Below are positions 24,280 through 36,136 of a stretch of DNA of 64,000 bases, in pieces; position 1 is the stretch's first letter; each line of letters opens with the position of its first letter. A model generated the notes under the pieces. It was not told the DNA's origin and searched no databases. It worked only from the letters and a program-made list of their open reading frames with translations. This DNA comes from Paramacrobiotus metropolitanus (lineage: Eukaryota; Tardigrada; Eutardigrada; Parachela; Macrobiotidae), in the NCBI RefSeq assembly GCF_019649055.1, contig NW_026570268.1:682001-746000 (forward strand). Direction: 5' to 3'. Both the position numbers and the translations under genes were made by a program.

Positions 24280-27200
24280 TCAGCGCTGCATCCAACCGCC
24301 CAGGGGCCGGCGCCGTGCCATCCCCACACGGTTCCCGTAGCCGTCGTCCTTGGCGTAGCCGCCGCCGTAGTTCATCCCGAAACCCCCGCCACCGCCGCCG
24401 CCGAAACCGGAAAACATGCCCATACCCGGCATCATCATGTCGAGGTTGGGGAAACGGGGCTCCGGTGGGAAGGGAGGCTCCGGCGGGTTCCTAAAAATAA
24501 CACAGGTTTCTCAAATTTTCTTAGGTTTCTTAGAATGGACGTATGCCGGCCTCACCACATGCTCATTCCCATCCGGTCGCCGTTGTCCATGCCGCCGTAG
24601 CCGCCCCACTGAGGGCGGTCGTCCTGCCCGCCGTAGCCGCCGCGCTGCTGGCCACCCGCGTATGCGCTGTTGCCTCCACTGGAAGGAGCGGCTGGTGCGC
24701 TTTCGCCTCCCGAATACGCCGACGGGCGGGTGGCGTTCGCCCCAGTGTCGGCGCCGGCGCTGTTAATAGTCAAGGTACCGTTAGCCTTTCGCGTATGTGT
24801 ACCGTCAGAGATCTATCTACCTGAGAGTGGCGGTCGACGTCGTCGTCGTGGTGGTGGTCGTAGTGGTGGTGGGAGCTTCCGTCGGGAAGGGTCGCGGCGT
24901 CGGCGTATACTTGGTCGTCCCGTTAACGACGACCGCGGTGGACGCCGCCGTGCTGGTGCTGGCTTCCGTCACACCTTCCGCCGTAGTCGGTTGACCGGTC
25001 TTCATCCGGCGCGCCGTCGCTTCGGCCTCCGCATTCGCCGCGGCGCTGGTGGTAGTCGCCAACGTGGTGGCGCTGATTACTTCCTCCTCGCTGCTTTCCT
25101 CCGAATGGCTGTTCCCACCCGCTGCGGTGCTGGTGACGGCCGGCGTGATGGTGGTGGCCCGTGGGCGCTTCCGCCGACGGGTCTCGGCCGTGCTGACCTC
25201 CTGCTCCGCGGCCGGCGTGGTCTTCTTTGACACTTCCTCTTCACTGGCGCTTCCTTCTTCCACCGACCCCGCGTTCATCTGTGCCGCCGGCGTCGTTTTT
25301 TTCTTCCCCGTGTGCTCCTCACCGGAAGCTTCGCCAGACGCCGACGCCGCGGTAGTCTTTTTGGTCGCCTGCTCTTCTCCAGAAGCTTCGCCCGCTGCCG
25401 ACGCCACGGTGGCCTGCTTTTCTTGCTCCTCGCCTCCGCCCTCGCTGGCCGCCGATGCTGTCTGGACACTCGCCGCCGTGGTGGTCGTCGCTTTGGTCTT
25501 TTTCCTTAGCTCTCCGTTATCAGCCTCTTCCGCCTTGTGTGCGCTAGCAGCGGTGGTCTGCTGCTGCTGCGTCTCTTCCCCGGCTTCCGCGTTGTCTTGG
25601 CTACTTCCGGTGGACGCCGGTGTCGTCTTCCTTTTCCTTACCTCCCCCGCGTCAACCGCCGACGCAGCCGCGGCCGTAGTCGTGCCTTTCTTCTTGGCGG
25701 CCTGGGTGCTGGTCTCCTCCCCCTGATCCGCCCCGCTCTGCTCCCCGCCTTCCTGATCGCCTCCAGACTCCATGATGGAGGGCGTCGTAGCCGCCGGTTT
25801 CTTGGGCTTCTTGGTGATCTGGATGTTGACTTCCTCCGTGCCCGTGTTGATCAGCTCCTGTCCACCCGCATCGGGCTTTTTGATCCGACCTTTGGTCGTC
25901 GCTTCCGCCTCCTCTTCCGCGCCGTACTCCGCCTTGCTCTTTCCCTTCGACGTGGCTTGGACGGCGGCGGTAGTGGCCTTGGTCTTCGGGGCCTTCTTCG
26001 TCGTGGCTTTCGTTGTCGTGGTGGTCTCCTCTTCCTCCTCACTTCCGGCCGTCGTTGTCTCCGCTTCGGTGACCTTTGGTGCTTTCGTGGTGGCCGGGAG
26101 TTTGACCGTCACTTCCTTCTCCTCGGTGTTGATGAGCATCATGAGCTCCTGTCCACCGGCGACCGTCGTCGTGGCTTTCGCCGCGGGCTTCTTGGTGGTC
26201 ACTTCTTCTTCCGGTGCCTCGGTGGTGGTCGCTGTGGCCTTCTTCTTGGCGGCGGTGGTGGTCTGGGACTCTTCCGTCTCATCACCATAACCGCCTTTAC
26301 TCTTCGCGGGGGTCACCTTCGCCTTCGTGGTGGTCTCCTCCTCTTCTTCGGCAGCCGTGGTGGTCGTGGCGCGCACCTTCTTCACCGTCGTGGTCTTGAC
26401 AGTGGTGCTCTCTTCCTCTTCCTCAGCGGCCGTCGTGGTCGTCACCTTGGGGGCCTTCGTCGCCGGTGTCAGCTTGACGGTGACCTCCTTCTCCTCCGTG
26501 TTGATCAGTGTGGTCTCCTCTTCCTCCGGGGCTTCCGTCGTGGTCGTGGTGGGTTTAGGTGCCGGTGTGGTGGGGCGCGTCAGCTTCTGGGTGATCTCCT
26601 TCTCCTCGGTGTTGATCAGCTCGATTCCCTGGGTCGTCTTCGTAACGGGCGCTTTCGTGGTGGCCTCCGTCGTCTCCTCCGTGACCTCGGCGGTGGTGGC
26701 AACAGTTTTTCTAGCGGCTTTGGTGGTCGTCATCGTCTTCACCGGGGCTGGGGTTAGCTTGGGCGTGGTCGTCTCCACCTCCTCCACTTCCGGTGCTTCG
26801 GTGATGGTGGTCTTCTTCGCGGCTTTAGTAGTCGCCTCCTCCGTCTCATCACCGTAGCCGGCTTTGCTCTTGGCCTTGGTGGACGCCGGCGTCTTCTTGG
26901 CTGCCGGTGTCGTGATCACCACCGCGGGGGTGGTCTCTTCTTCCTCCGGGGCCTCTGTCGTGGTAGTGGTTGGCTTGGGTGCCGGCGTGGTGGGCTTGGG
27001 TGCCGGCGTGGTGGGGCGCGTCAGCTTCTGGGTGACCTCCTTCTCCTCGGTGTTAATCAGCTCAACTCCTTGGGTCGTCTTCTTAACGGGCGCCCTTGTC
27101 GTAGCCTCCGTCGTCTCCTCCGTGGCCTCGGCGGTGGTGGCGACGGTCTTCTTAGCGGCCTTGGTGGTAGTCACCGCCTCCTCCTCCCCGCCGTACGCGG

Positions 27201-27882
27201 GCGCCTTGCTCCGCGCCCGCTCTTTCGTCGTTGCCGTTGTGACCTTAACCGGAGCTTTAGTAGTGGTGGTGGTCTCTTCTTCCTCTTCCACTTCCGTCGT
27301 GCTGGCCACCGTCGCGGCGGTAGTGGCCTTACTCGACACCTTTGCCTTGGTGGTCTGCTCCTCCTCCCCGCCGTACGGCGCCTTCGTCGCTCGGGCCTTC
27401 GTGGACGCCGCGGTGGTGACCTCTTCCACCTCCGCTTCCGTGGTGGTCGTCCGCACCTTGGGCTTCGTCACCGGCGCCTTGGTGGACGCCGGTGTAGTCA
27501 CCTCCACCTCTTCCGCCTCCGTCGTGGTCGTCCGCACCTTAGCTTTCGTCACCGGCGCCGGGGTGGTGACCTCCTCGTCTTCCGCTGCCGTCGTGGTTGT
27601 CCGCACCTTCGCCGGCGTCACCGGCGCCTGCGTGGTGGTGGTCGAAGACCGCGTCAGCTTCTTGGTGACCTCCACCTCCTCGGTGTTGATCAGCTCCGTG
27701 CCCTGATCCCCGTAACCCGGCTTCTTGGGCGCCTTGGTGGTGGTGACCTTTGGCGCTTCCGTCACCGCCTTCCTGGTGGTCCGCACGTTCCCGTACGCGC
27801 CCGCATCGTCATCCTCATCCACAGGCGCCGCTCCCACACACACCACGATCACCGCTAACACAACGCACCGTGTACTCCACAT
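24280..27882 (-). CDS. Large secreted Thr-rich mucin-like protein with LINTEE repeats
   Basis: Three exons (27882-24821, 24759-24556, 24490-24280) give 1158 aa. A signal peptide (VVLAVIVVCVGAAP) precedes about 1000 residues dominated by Thr, Lys, Glu, Ala and Val in units such as TTTTEAPEEEETT and TTKAPVTK. This is a likely heavily O-glycosylated, charged chain. Six copies of a motif near ELINTEEKEVTQKLTR recur at about residues 64, 274, 422, 459, 582 and 678. YGDETEEA/YGGEEE units also recur. From about residue 720 the repeats change to Ala/Glu/Gly-rich EASGEEQATKKTTAAS units. The last two exons switch to a Gly/Tyr/Met-rich tail (GGYGGQDDRPQWGGYGG, PGMGMFSGFGGGGGGFG). It has no Cys-rich domain. 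Likely a mucus, cuticle or adhesive protein; no family recognised. Antisense frames are open only because of the repeat composition. Confidence 0.88.
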
Positions 27883-28508
27883 TGTTTAAGAATCAGCTGC
27901 GCCGTCCGCAGCGCAAAGTGTTAACTGTCGCAATGCGCTCACTTGGCTGCTTCACCGAACCGTGAAAACTGCGAAATTACAGCATGAATCGGAATGTCGA
28001 TTAAGCCGCTCACTGTCACTTTCATTTTTTCCGACTTTCGTTGCTTACGTTAACTGGAGCTGGCCAAGTTCGAAGGGTTGCGTAAGATTGCGCAAGCGCG
28101 ACACTTCGTCAGAGTTCGCAGCGCTGCCGGTGACAGCGGCGAGAGTGCCGGCCAATGGCGCGCGCCGCTGCGCACAGTGTACGCCGCATGCCGTCGTCGT
28201 TAATAACCGGCATTACGCGCGGTTTAACGCCGTAGTAATTGGCCGCTGTGCTGCGCGTGCTAAAGTAACGGCGACGCCGAACTGCAGAAATACCGCAATA
28301 AGGTCAACAGACACTGTTTACCGGCGTTTACCGATCTTACGATGCTGCAAAGGTAAAGTAAAGTTTTTACTTATGCAAGCCCGGATATTTCCGGTTAAGC
28401 ACTCGATCCAATTTTAATTTTTCGGCGTTTCCGGTTTTATTAAGAAGGTTTTTTTTGCAGCTGTATAAAAACTATTTAAAATAATATTATTACTGTATAA
28501 ATGTTAAA

Positions 28509-28581
28509 TATTCCTGTAGTTTATTTCGGTCCACTATAAATATGATATTCCTGTAGTTTATTTCGGTCCACTATAAATATG
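28509..28581. repeat. 36-bp tandem duplication
   Basis: Two exact copies of a 36-bp unit starting TATTCCTGTAGTTTATTTCG, one base apart. Each includes a TATAAATA stretch. Confidence 0.9.
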
Positions 28582-29400
28582 CCACACATTTATTTAGTAA
28601 AAATAATTAAATTAATTATTTTTACTAAAATATATTTTTTTCTAATAAAAATAAAATAATATAATAAATATACATATCTGATAAGATAATAAAATTATAA
28701 AATTCGATCTGTTGATATTTTATAGAATGTTTATTATTATTATATTTATTTATATTTTTTATTTATATTTATAAATTTTTTATTATTATTATATTTATTT
28801 ATATTTTTTATACATAAAGCGAAATTGATAGGGCACGTACTGCTTACACACACCGTTGCATAATCACAAAAACATTTCATCCGTCAATTACGCCGTTAAT
28901 AATTTGTTGTTTACGTGTACAGCAAAAAAGTAGCATTTTTCTTAATGCTTTTGGTGGTTGACAAAATCAGCGAATTGACGCGTAATGAGAAGTATAACTG
29001 CAGCGTAACTGCTTGAATGACACCGGCACTGACAGCGCTGCATAACGATTACCGAGCTAATTAATGGCTGCCCGCAATGATACTTTTGAATTTCTGTCGC
29101 GCTGCATAATTCCATTATCCTCTGACTAATGAAATTACTGATATATGACACACACATAACCAAACAGCAAAACAACATTGTAAAATAAAATTAGCATCGT
29201 TATAACGCTATGTATGCACTTTACCGGCAAATGTGTGCAAAAGTAGGGCGAATGTAGCCAGCTGCCGCACAGGGCGCACAATGCCGGCGACACGGATGCC
29301 GGGAACAAAAGGGAGTCGCGCAAGCGGTCACGCAGCCGGAACCGTACAGGACGGGACGGTGGCCGCGTTGCGGATGCAGCGAGTGATGGCTGTTGGTCAG

Positions 29401-29407
29401 TATAAAA
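29401..29407 (+). promoter_or_regulatory. TATA box of the Gln/Met-rich secreted protein gene
   Basis: TATAAAA preceded by GGTCAG, 173 bp before the ATG at 29574. The other TATAAAA at 29552 is too near the ATG to serve. Confidence 0.5.
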
Positions 29408-29573
29408 GAGCCTGCACGTCCACGGTGACGCCTTTCATTTGGCCAAACCAGAACCGTTAAAACTACTGCTCGTAAGAATTTTTCCTGAAAAAGTGCCGGT
29501 TAATTTAGAAATTTCACTGCCGATCGCTTGGGATTATTATTTAATAGTGTATATAAAATATCGGGCAGCGACC

Positions 29574-30969
29574 ATGCCGATCTCCTGCAGATTTTTGCTT
29601 TTATTTCTTTGTAGTTTATTTTATTCGTCGCACGGTGAGTTATTTTATACGGCGGTCTGAGTTATACATTGGATAAATTAATATTAATTATTATTTAATA
29701 ATTAACCGTATTTATAAATTTATTTATTATTATACGGTTGATTAAGAAGTGTTTTTTGTTATAAATCTCGTTCTTAATACTTATTTTGTTAGAGGTCAAA
29801 AAATCTGCTTGATTATTTATACAGTTAACTTAATTATGATGATGCTCACCGATAATTGTATATATTTAATTATACATATATATATTTTATATGCCGGTAT
29901 ATATAATTATTTATACTTCTACAATATATCCATGTAAATTCACTGCTGCTGCGTTATTGCAGGTCAGATGAACTACGCCGCGATCCCGGCGCAGGGCTAC
30001 GGCAGCCAGCTGCAGTCGCCCTTCCTGTCGACCGGCAACACCTTCCAGCCACAGCTGACCGGCCAGGCCAGCGGTCTCCAGCCGTCCCTGTACACCGGCG
30101 GCGGGTACGCCCCCGCCTCCTTCCAGTCGGTCCCCGGGAGTTTCGGGCAGATGCAGCCGCAGCTCGGCACCATGGGCATGCAGCCGGCCCTCGGCATGGG
30201 CTACCCGCAGCAGACCGTCAACATGGGCTTCCCCACCCTCACCGCTCGCCAACTTCAAACCGGAGACATGACCAACACCAACGGTAACCCACATAGTTAC
30301 ATTAACAATTACTTCATCATTATCTTTACTAACGTATATTAAAAATAAATTAGTGATTTATCAAAAAATTTTTTAAGGTTACGTGGTAAGAGGTATAATT
30401 ACTTGGTAAGAGGTATATAGAATTTTTCTATATATAGACATTTCTACATATAGATATACAGAAATGTCTATAAAGATATATAGACATTTTTCTAGATTTT
30501 TATATATATATATATAGAGAGAGAGATTTTCTATATATAGATATATAATTTTTATATAAGGAAATATATTTTTATATATTTGACATATATATAAATACTT
30601 ACATCGTATTTAACAAAAGTATTATTAATACGTCTGTTGACTATTAGTATTTTAATTGATCTTCTTGTAGCAGCGACCGGTGCTAATCAAGTGCCAACCG
30701 CCTCAGTCGCCGGCAACATTCCGAATCAGAACGCCATGACCACAGCCGGCATGCAGAACCCCAACCAGCTGCAGACGCCGATGGCCGCGCAGAGCCAAGC
30801 CGTTCCCATGATCCTGCAGCCCAGCGGTAATATTGTGCAGCCTATGACCACCGGCATGACCGGCTACAGTCCCTACGCCGGCGCCGGCAACATGATGACG
30901 CTGCCCGCCCAGGCCAGCGGTCTCGGCGCCACCTTCCCCGGCTACACCAACACGCTGATGCAGGGTTAA
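29574..30969 (+). CDS. Secreted Gln/Met/Gly/Pro-rich protein
   Basis: Three exons (29574-29634, 29963-30283, 30671-30969) give 226 aa. The signal peptide is MPISCRFLLLFLCSLFYSSHG. The mature chain lacks cysteines and charge. It is rich in Gln, Met, Gly, Thr and Pro, with loosely repeated blocks (GQASGLQPSLYTGGGY near the start, AQASGLGATFPGY near the end; MGMQPALGMGYPQQ). Such composition is seen in self-associating structural secretions. No known family recognised. Poly(A) signals AATAAA follow near 31089-31102. Intron 2 holds TA/GA-rich simple sequence (30420-30560). Confidence 0.85.
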
Positions 30970-31615
30970 TTTAATGATTTTACCGCTGTGTTGTCGGTTT
31001 ATTCTTAGTCGAAAGTGTCGATGAAAGACTGTGTCTTGTATGTGTTGAGTGACTGTCGGACATGTTTATCCACATGACTCGGAAAAAAAATAAAGTTCCA
31101 ATAAATACTAAAAAAAGGACAAAATTTTATCAATAACGACTCAATATGACTGTACTCAATAATTTCCAAAATGAAAATAAACTTTGGTAAACAACAAAAA
31201 TTAAATTGTAATAATAACCAACTCCAAAAAGGCGATTTTTATAAATTACAAACGACCAAAAAAAATTAAATTATTTAAAATTAACATGATTTAAAATTAA
31301 ATTAGTTAAAATTAAAATTTATTTAAAATTACAATTACTTAAAATTATCTGATAAACTCTAAGAGTGGAAATAAATTTTAGTAGATACCAACTCAAAAAA
31401 GGGCCCTGAATTTTCAATAAATAACCACTGCAGAAAAGAAATACACTTTAATAAATAAATCATCCCTTTTCCAGTTGTGCAATTTCCATCCAATTGTAAA
31501 AAAAATCATCGTCTACGCAAAAAAAAGTGTCATCTAATTTTATTCGAATAAATGCTGCCGATTCAGTATTTCTCACAAGCCACACCCCTTACCAGGACAC
31601 GGGACGGTTTAAAAA
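30970..31615. other. Convergent 3' spacer
   Basis: 3' UTR of the Gln/Met-rich gene, then A-rich degenerate repeats (AATTAAATTATTTAAAATTA and ATAAATAACCACT types). No gene. Confidence 0.5.
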
Positions 31616-34468
31616 TTATTTCTTATCGGAAACAACCCGCAACAAGGGATTGGCGCTGTAGAGGTGCTCCTGCTGGATGCGCATGGCGTTGCGCGTGGCC
31701 AGTAGCGAGTGGTACTCGATGCGGCTGAGGATGGCGGCCATCCACAGCGCGCCGACCATCAGCACGACGAGGAGCACGCGGACGGCCAGCATGGCCCAGC
31801 GCGGCGCCGCCGACGCCTGCGAATCGCTGTCCACCGTGCTCAACAGGCCCACGAAGGCCGCCGACATGAGGGCGTAGAAGAAGCGCCGGTCCCAGCGCAC
31901 CTTCTGCAGGGCGCCCTCCAGGATCCCCACGGCCGCCGCGTACGTCTCGCCCACGGTTTTCGGCTCAGGGGTCATGGGTTCCGCCAAGAATTCTGCCGAG
32001 GAGAGGACCGCTTGTTATTTCGTTCTTCCAATCCTCACTTTCGTTAGTGATTTCTTTTCAAATTATTCACAATTTTTTTTAAAAATAAGATTTTTTAAAA
32101 AATGAATTAGCGAATTAACATCCATAAATTTTTAATTACAATTTTTTTAAAAATCAGATTTTCAGAAAACGAAGTAACGAATCCATCATCAATTTTTTAA
32201 TTACAATTTTTTAAAGGTTAGATTCGCAAAAATAAATTAACGAATTAACCTTCTGTTTTCCATGAAAATTTTTCAAAGATTAGGTTCAAAAAATAAATTA
32301 GCTAGCTAATGTCGCATTTGTGAATTACAGATTTTAAAGACCAGATTTTTAAAAAAAATGAATTAGCGAATTAACTTCCGTAAATTTTTTAACAGCAATT
32401 TTCTAAAGGTTTTCTAAAGGTTTCTAAAGGTGTAAATTAAAAAAAAAAGAATAAATTAACGAATAAATCAACGAATAAATTACCATGATTTTTTAATTAC
32501 AAATTTTAAAGGTGAGTTTAAAGGTACAATGAGCCGGCAGCCAGTTACCTGTGTCGGCCTCGGTGGCCACTTGCAGCGTGACCTGCAGGCCCTTGTGGTC
32601 CGAGTAGCAGAGCGGCGAGTCGGGGATGCGGTTGAGCACGGTGCGGCTCTCGCTGCACTGCACCTTCGTCCGCCCTGCCAGCCATTAATTCGGCGCTTTC
32701 AACCAACTGATAAAGTGTCGATACATAGAGAAAAGTGCATCCTTCATCACCCACCTCCCACCTGGCCGAACATGACGAAATCGATGCGCTTCCCGCGCGG
32801 CACCTTGTCGTGCTTCCCCTCGCAGATGGAATAGACGTTGTCCGGTGTGTTGCACGTGTTCACCTCCGCCGCATCACCCGCCTGCACCAACCAGTTTATA
32901 AAAAATGATTATTTAAATTTATTTTGTTTAAATATTTTTTTTTAATTTTTTAAAAATTGTTTGCTTATTACAGAATTAATTTGAAATTGCGGCGACGCAG
33001 CGGACACCGGTACCTACCGGCAGCGCGAAGGTGCAGGAGTCCTTCAATTCGGCGAACTGCGTGACGATCTGGTAGCCGAGGTCGGTGGGCTCGAAGTTGA
33101 AGTCACCGGCGACGATGTTGATGTCGTCGTCGGCGGCGTTGGTGCAGCGGATGAACTGGCTCAGCTCGTAGGCCTGCACGATGCGGTGCGCCAGGTACGT
33201 GTCCGCCTCGCGGTCGTACTCCGCGTGCACCTACGACACACGTGATGATTTTATTATTATTTTATTACAGTAATCTACCTGGATTTTCAAGAGATAACAA
33301 CGAATTTTTTCGGAAATATTCAGCAAAGCGTCGTAAACCAACGAATTCTATGCACTTCCGGTGAGTGACGCAGTTGGAACCGCCCGGTATGGCAGCTTGC
33401 TTTGCCTTCGATTTCAAGCCTTTCTGAAAATTCCCCTTCTTCTTATCTGCCACTTTTCGCATATCAAAGTGGCCTCCTACTGCAAAATGTTTACCGAAAA
33501 ATGAAGAATCAAATACAGAAATCGGTTTTCAGTAGTGTAAAACTGCCATTTGGACGTAGATTAGTGCAAAGCCAACAAAATGAACATAATAGCAATTTCC
33601 AGAAAACCGTTGAGTTAAGCCACATGGCGCTGCCGCACCGGGCGGTGGCAACTGCGTCACGCACCGGAAATCGCTACAATTCGCTGATTTAACAGACATA
33701 GCTTGAATATTTCCATCAGTTGTGAATATAATAAAATGGGATAATGATTTCTAAAGGGAACAATATCCACTTAAATTGATTTCGAGGAGCAAAACAAGGA
33801 GAGAAAGCCGAGAGAACGTACATGCGTGGCGTAGAGGTTGATGCGGAGGCCCTTGTGAACGATCTTACACAGTCCGGCCACCTTCCCGCCGAACCAGTCG
33901 CCGTGCCAGACTTTGTGCGCGTAGCCGTTGAGGGAGTAGCGGTGGCACAGGACGGAGACAATGGGTCCTCGGGAAAACACGCAGACGCCGCTGCCGATCA
34001 CGCCGCTGTCGAAAAACACCCATCACTGCGCTATCGGCCATTTCACTGTATCAGGTACATATCTAGTTGTCAAGCAGCGCATCACAGATCGATTCAAGGA
34101 TGCGCCGCAAGAGTAGGCCTACCTGTGGAAATAGTAGGTATGGGGGTAGTTGTGCTGGATACGGCTGGCCAGCTGGTTGTAGTCGCGATCGCTCCACACC
34201 TGCCAACACACGCGGGCGGTCGGTCACAGCGACAGGCAGCCAGTCAGCGTGTCTCTCACCTCCTGCAGCACCACCAGGTCCCAGGGCGCTGTCGGCTCCT
34301 CCAGCACCTGGATGAGCGCGGCCAGACGCTGCTGGATGTGCTTGCTGATCAGCCAGACGCCCCTGCAGCACAATACAAGCTGGGATTGAGGAGCACAGCA
34401 GCCAGTATGTTCATGCTGCGCCGTCTGTACCAAAAGTTCAGATCGAGGATCTTCAGCTCCACCGTCAT
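31616..34468 (-). CDS. SMPD2: Neutral sphingomyelinase (SMPD2-like)
   Basis: Mg-dependent phosphodiesterase splitting sphingomyelin into ceramide and phosphocholine, a membrane protein of ER or nuclear envelope in known members. Eight exons (34468-34431, 34362-34260, 34199-34123, 34005-33822, 33230-33018, 32881-32755, 32674-32549, 31992-31616) give 414 aa, the usual length. The endonuclease/exonuclease/phosphatase fold shows the metal Glu in VVLQEVWSD, SGVIGSGVCVFSR, HGDWFGGKVAGL, THVHAEYDRE, the catalytic AGDFNFEPTDLG, GKRIDFVMF and the general-base His in YSDHKGL. Two C-terminal transmembrane helices (FFYALMSAAFVGLLSTV and LAVRVLLVVLMVGALWMAA) match the family. All phases agree; exon 6 uses the donor after GTGGGAG. 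The protein looks intact. The intron before the last exon carries A/T-rich tandem repeats. Confidence 0.95.
32050..32520. repeat. Degenerate A/T-rich tandem array in nSMase intron
   Basis: Five or six diverged copies, about 60-75 bp each, built around GAATTAACGAATTAAC, TTTTTAATTACAATTTTTT and AAAGGTTAGATT. Confidence 0.6.
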
Positions 34469-35534
34469 TCCTGCCAGTCTCCCGCTGGATCCTTACAGCG
34501 ATGATAAACCAAAATAACCACAATGGAAAACAGCGACTATCACCATCCAGTAACAGTAAGAATAGAAAACACAATTACAGATACTCACGTACTTCGTGCA
34601 CGTGCAGTGATCTGCAGTCGCACTGCAGCATTATGCAATCACCATTAGGCACGATTCAAGCTGACAACGATAACACCAGTTACACCACCAACCGAAGGAA
34701 CAGGATAATCTGTGAAAGAAATTTGCCACTTTATCACGAGTACGCTCGTACTGATAAGCGTAGATATCACGTATGCTATTTCTGCAAAGTTATACCCATT
34801 CGGCCATTCCATAAGAAAATGTAATCTGAAAAATCAAAATTAAAATCTAAAACGCTAAATAAATCGCGAAACCGTCAACGTCGCTACTTGCTAGTTGCTA
34901 GATACAACGCAGCCGCACTACGCTGCCGCACTGGGCGGTTGTCATTGTTTCATAATTCAGATCGCCGGAAGTCCTTCGAATTTCCTCGATTCAGAACGTT
35001 CAGTGTGCAGGTTTCTGCAACCATAACTGCGAATAGGTGGGAAAGTGATTTTCACAGGAATACAGAACATCCGGAAGGTAGCGCGATTTCCACAATAACG
35101 CATGTCCAAGCGATTCTGTACGTTCTGTTCCCACTGCCCAGGCAGTGTTTAGTATTATCACAGAGTCCGCCATAAGTCGGCTGTCCGTGGTGATCTCAGC
35201 GAGGGAGGGCGGTCAGATGAAGTCCTGTCTGTGGAGGAAATTGCGATATTAAAATGGCGATGGAGCGGAATCGAACCGCTGGCTACCGAGTGAGATCCAC
35301 GTAGCACAGCCACTGTGCCATCGCCGCTGTTGGCGAAGATCAAGATATTTGTGCTTGAGCTTGAGCCAACCAGGTAGGCGGCGGATGGGCGGCTGCTGTG
35401 TGTACAGAGGAGTCTCCTCTTACAGTATAAGTAACACTTTAAAATAAAATTCAATACGACTGGATACCAGCGACCACGTACGTACTGTGCGTCTAGAATG
35501 TCGTCTACTCAAATGTAAAAAGTAGGTGCTGGAC
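34469..35534. other. Spacer with a tRNA-like element
   Basis: Promoter side of the sphingomyelinase gene. Apart from the tRNA-like stretch at 35257-35334, nothing with coding or repeat character was recognised. Confidence 0.5.
35257..35334 (-). ncRNA. tRNA-like element with Pol III A and B boxes (SINE head or tRNA pseudogene)
   Basis: On the minus strand TGGCACAGTGG matches the A box (35320-35330) and GGTTCGATTCC the B box (35267-35277). GCGATGG and CCATCGC form a 7-bp acceptor-like stem, and AGCGG/CCGCT a perfect T-arm. A D-arm (GCAC/GTGC) is present, but the anticodon arm is irregular and spacing is a few bases short for a working tRNA. A tRNA-derived SINE head or decayed tRNA is more likely. 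Confidence 0.4.
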
Positions 35535-36136
35535 ATGGTGCGCTTCGCGGCGGCCCATCACCCCGGCCTCCCACCTGACCGCGGTCCACGTGGTGGGCGT
35601 GGCCCGCTGGTGGCTGACGCGTGCCTGGGACCATCGTCTGGGCCCCGCTCCACCAGTCCCGGCGAGTTCCGTTTGGCGGATGTCCTGGGGGCGGTGCGGC
35701 GCTGCCCGGGCGACGTCAGCGTGGCCGACTGTCGCGTGCTGCTGGAACTGGAGGTGGACGGGAAGGGGCAGCCGTCGGCCGTGCCACCGCTGCGCATCAC
35801 CATTCCCACTGGACGGCTCTACCCGGGTGAGCGCGATGTGAAATCTTTTGGAGACGCCGCTGCGCCGACGCCGGGTGACGCACAAATGGCCACGGCGTCC
35901 AAGTTGTTGACCTTTCTCATCGGCAACCAGGAGAAGAGTGCGAAGATTCAACAGCGCTTCGACTTCTGCTGTCAGGTAGATAGCGGGAAAGGTCAGGCAA
36001 CAGAGGAAGTCGTATAATCGGTTGGCTTGTTTTGCAGATGCTGTGTGCCGTGCAGACGGCTGATCCGCGTCCGACCTCGCATTATCGCGGCAAGAAGTGG
36101 TGCAAAACGGGACTGGAGGATGGGCAGCGGGAGTAA
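35535..36136 (+). CDS. Unrecognised two-exon protein (candidate)
   Basis: Exon 1 (ATG at 35535) runs to about 35975, and a GTAGAT donor and TTTTGCAG acceptor at about 36038 join it in frame to a short exon ending at the TAA of 36134-36136. The product is about 180 aa. The middle part looks protein-like (RLADVLGAVRRCPGDVSV, CRVLLELEVDGKGQP, KLLTFLIGNQEKSAKIQQ). The first 40 residues are Pro/Arg-rich, and another frame is also open there, so the true start or an upstream exon may differ. No domain recognised. It could also be a gene fragment. Confidence 0.4.

Larger units (their letters stand above)
27883..29573. other. Divergent promoter region with AT-rich core
   Basis: Lies between the leftward mucin-like gene and the rightward Gln/Met-rich gene. 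From 28430 to 28810 it is over 80% A+T, with a 36-bp direct repeat (28509-28544 and 28546-28581) containing ACTATAAATATG, and TTATTATTATATTTATTTA repeats. No gene supported. Confidence 0.5.

Noticed and set aside
25049-27858. Long open frames on the + strand opposite the mucin-like gene (up to 406 codons)
   Set aside because: They mirror the repetitive Thr/Lys/Glu coding strand, lack signal peptides and splice logic, and give Ser/Val or Arg/Gly low-complexity products.
29552-29558. TATAAAA as promoter of the Gln/Met-rich gene
   Set aside because: Only 16 bp before the ATG; a start site 30 bp downstream would fall inside the coding region.
35590-35841. Second open frame (WWLTRAWDHRLG) in the unknown CDS
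   Set aside because: It does not continue through the downstream splice; kept only as a finding.
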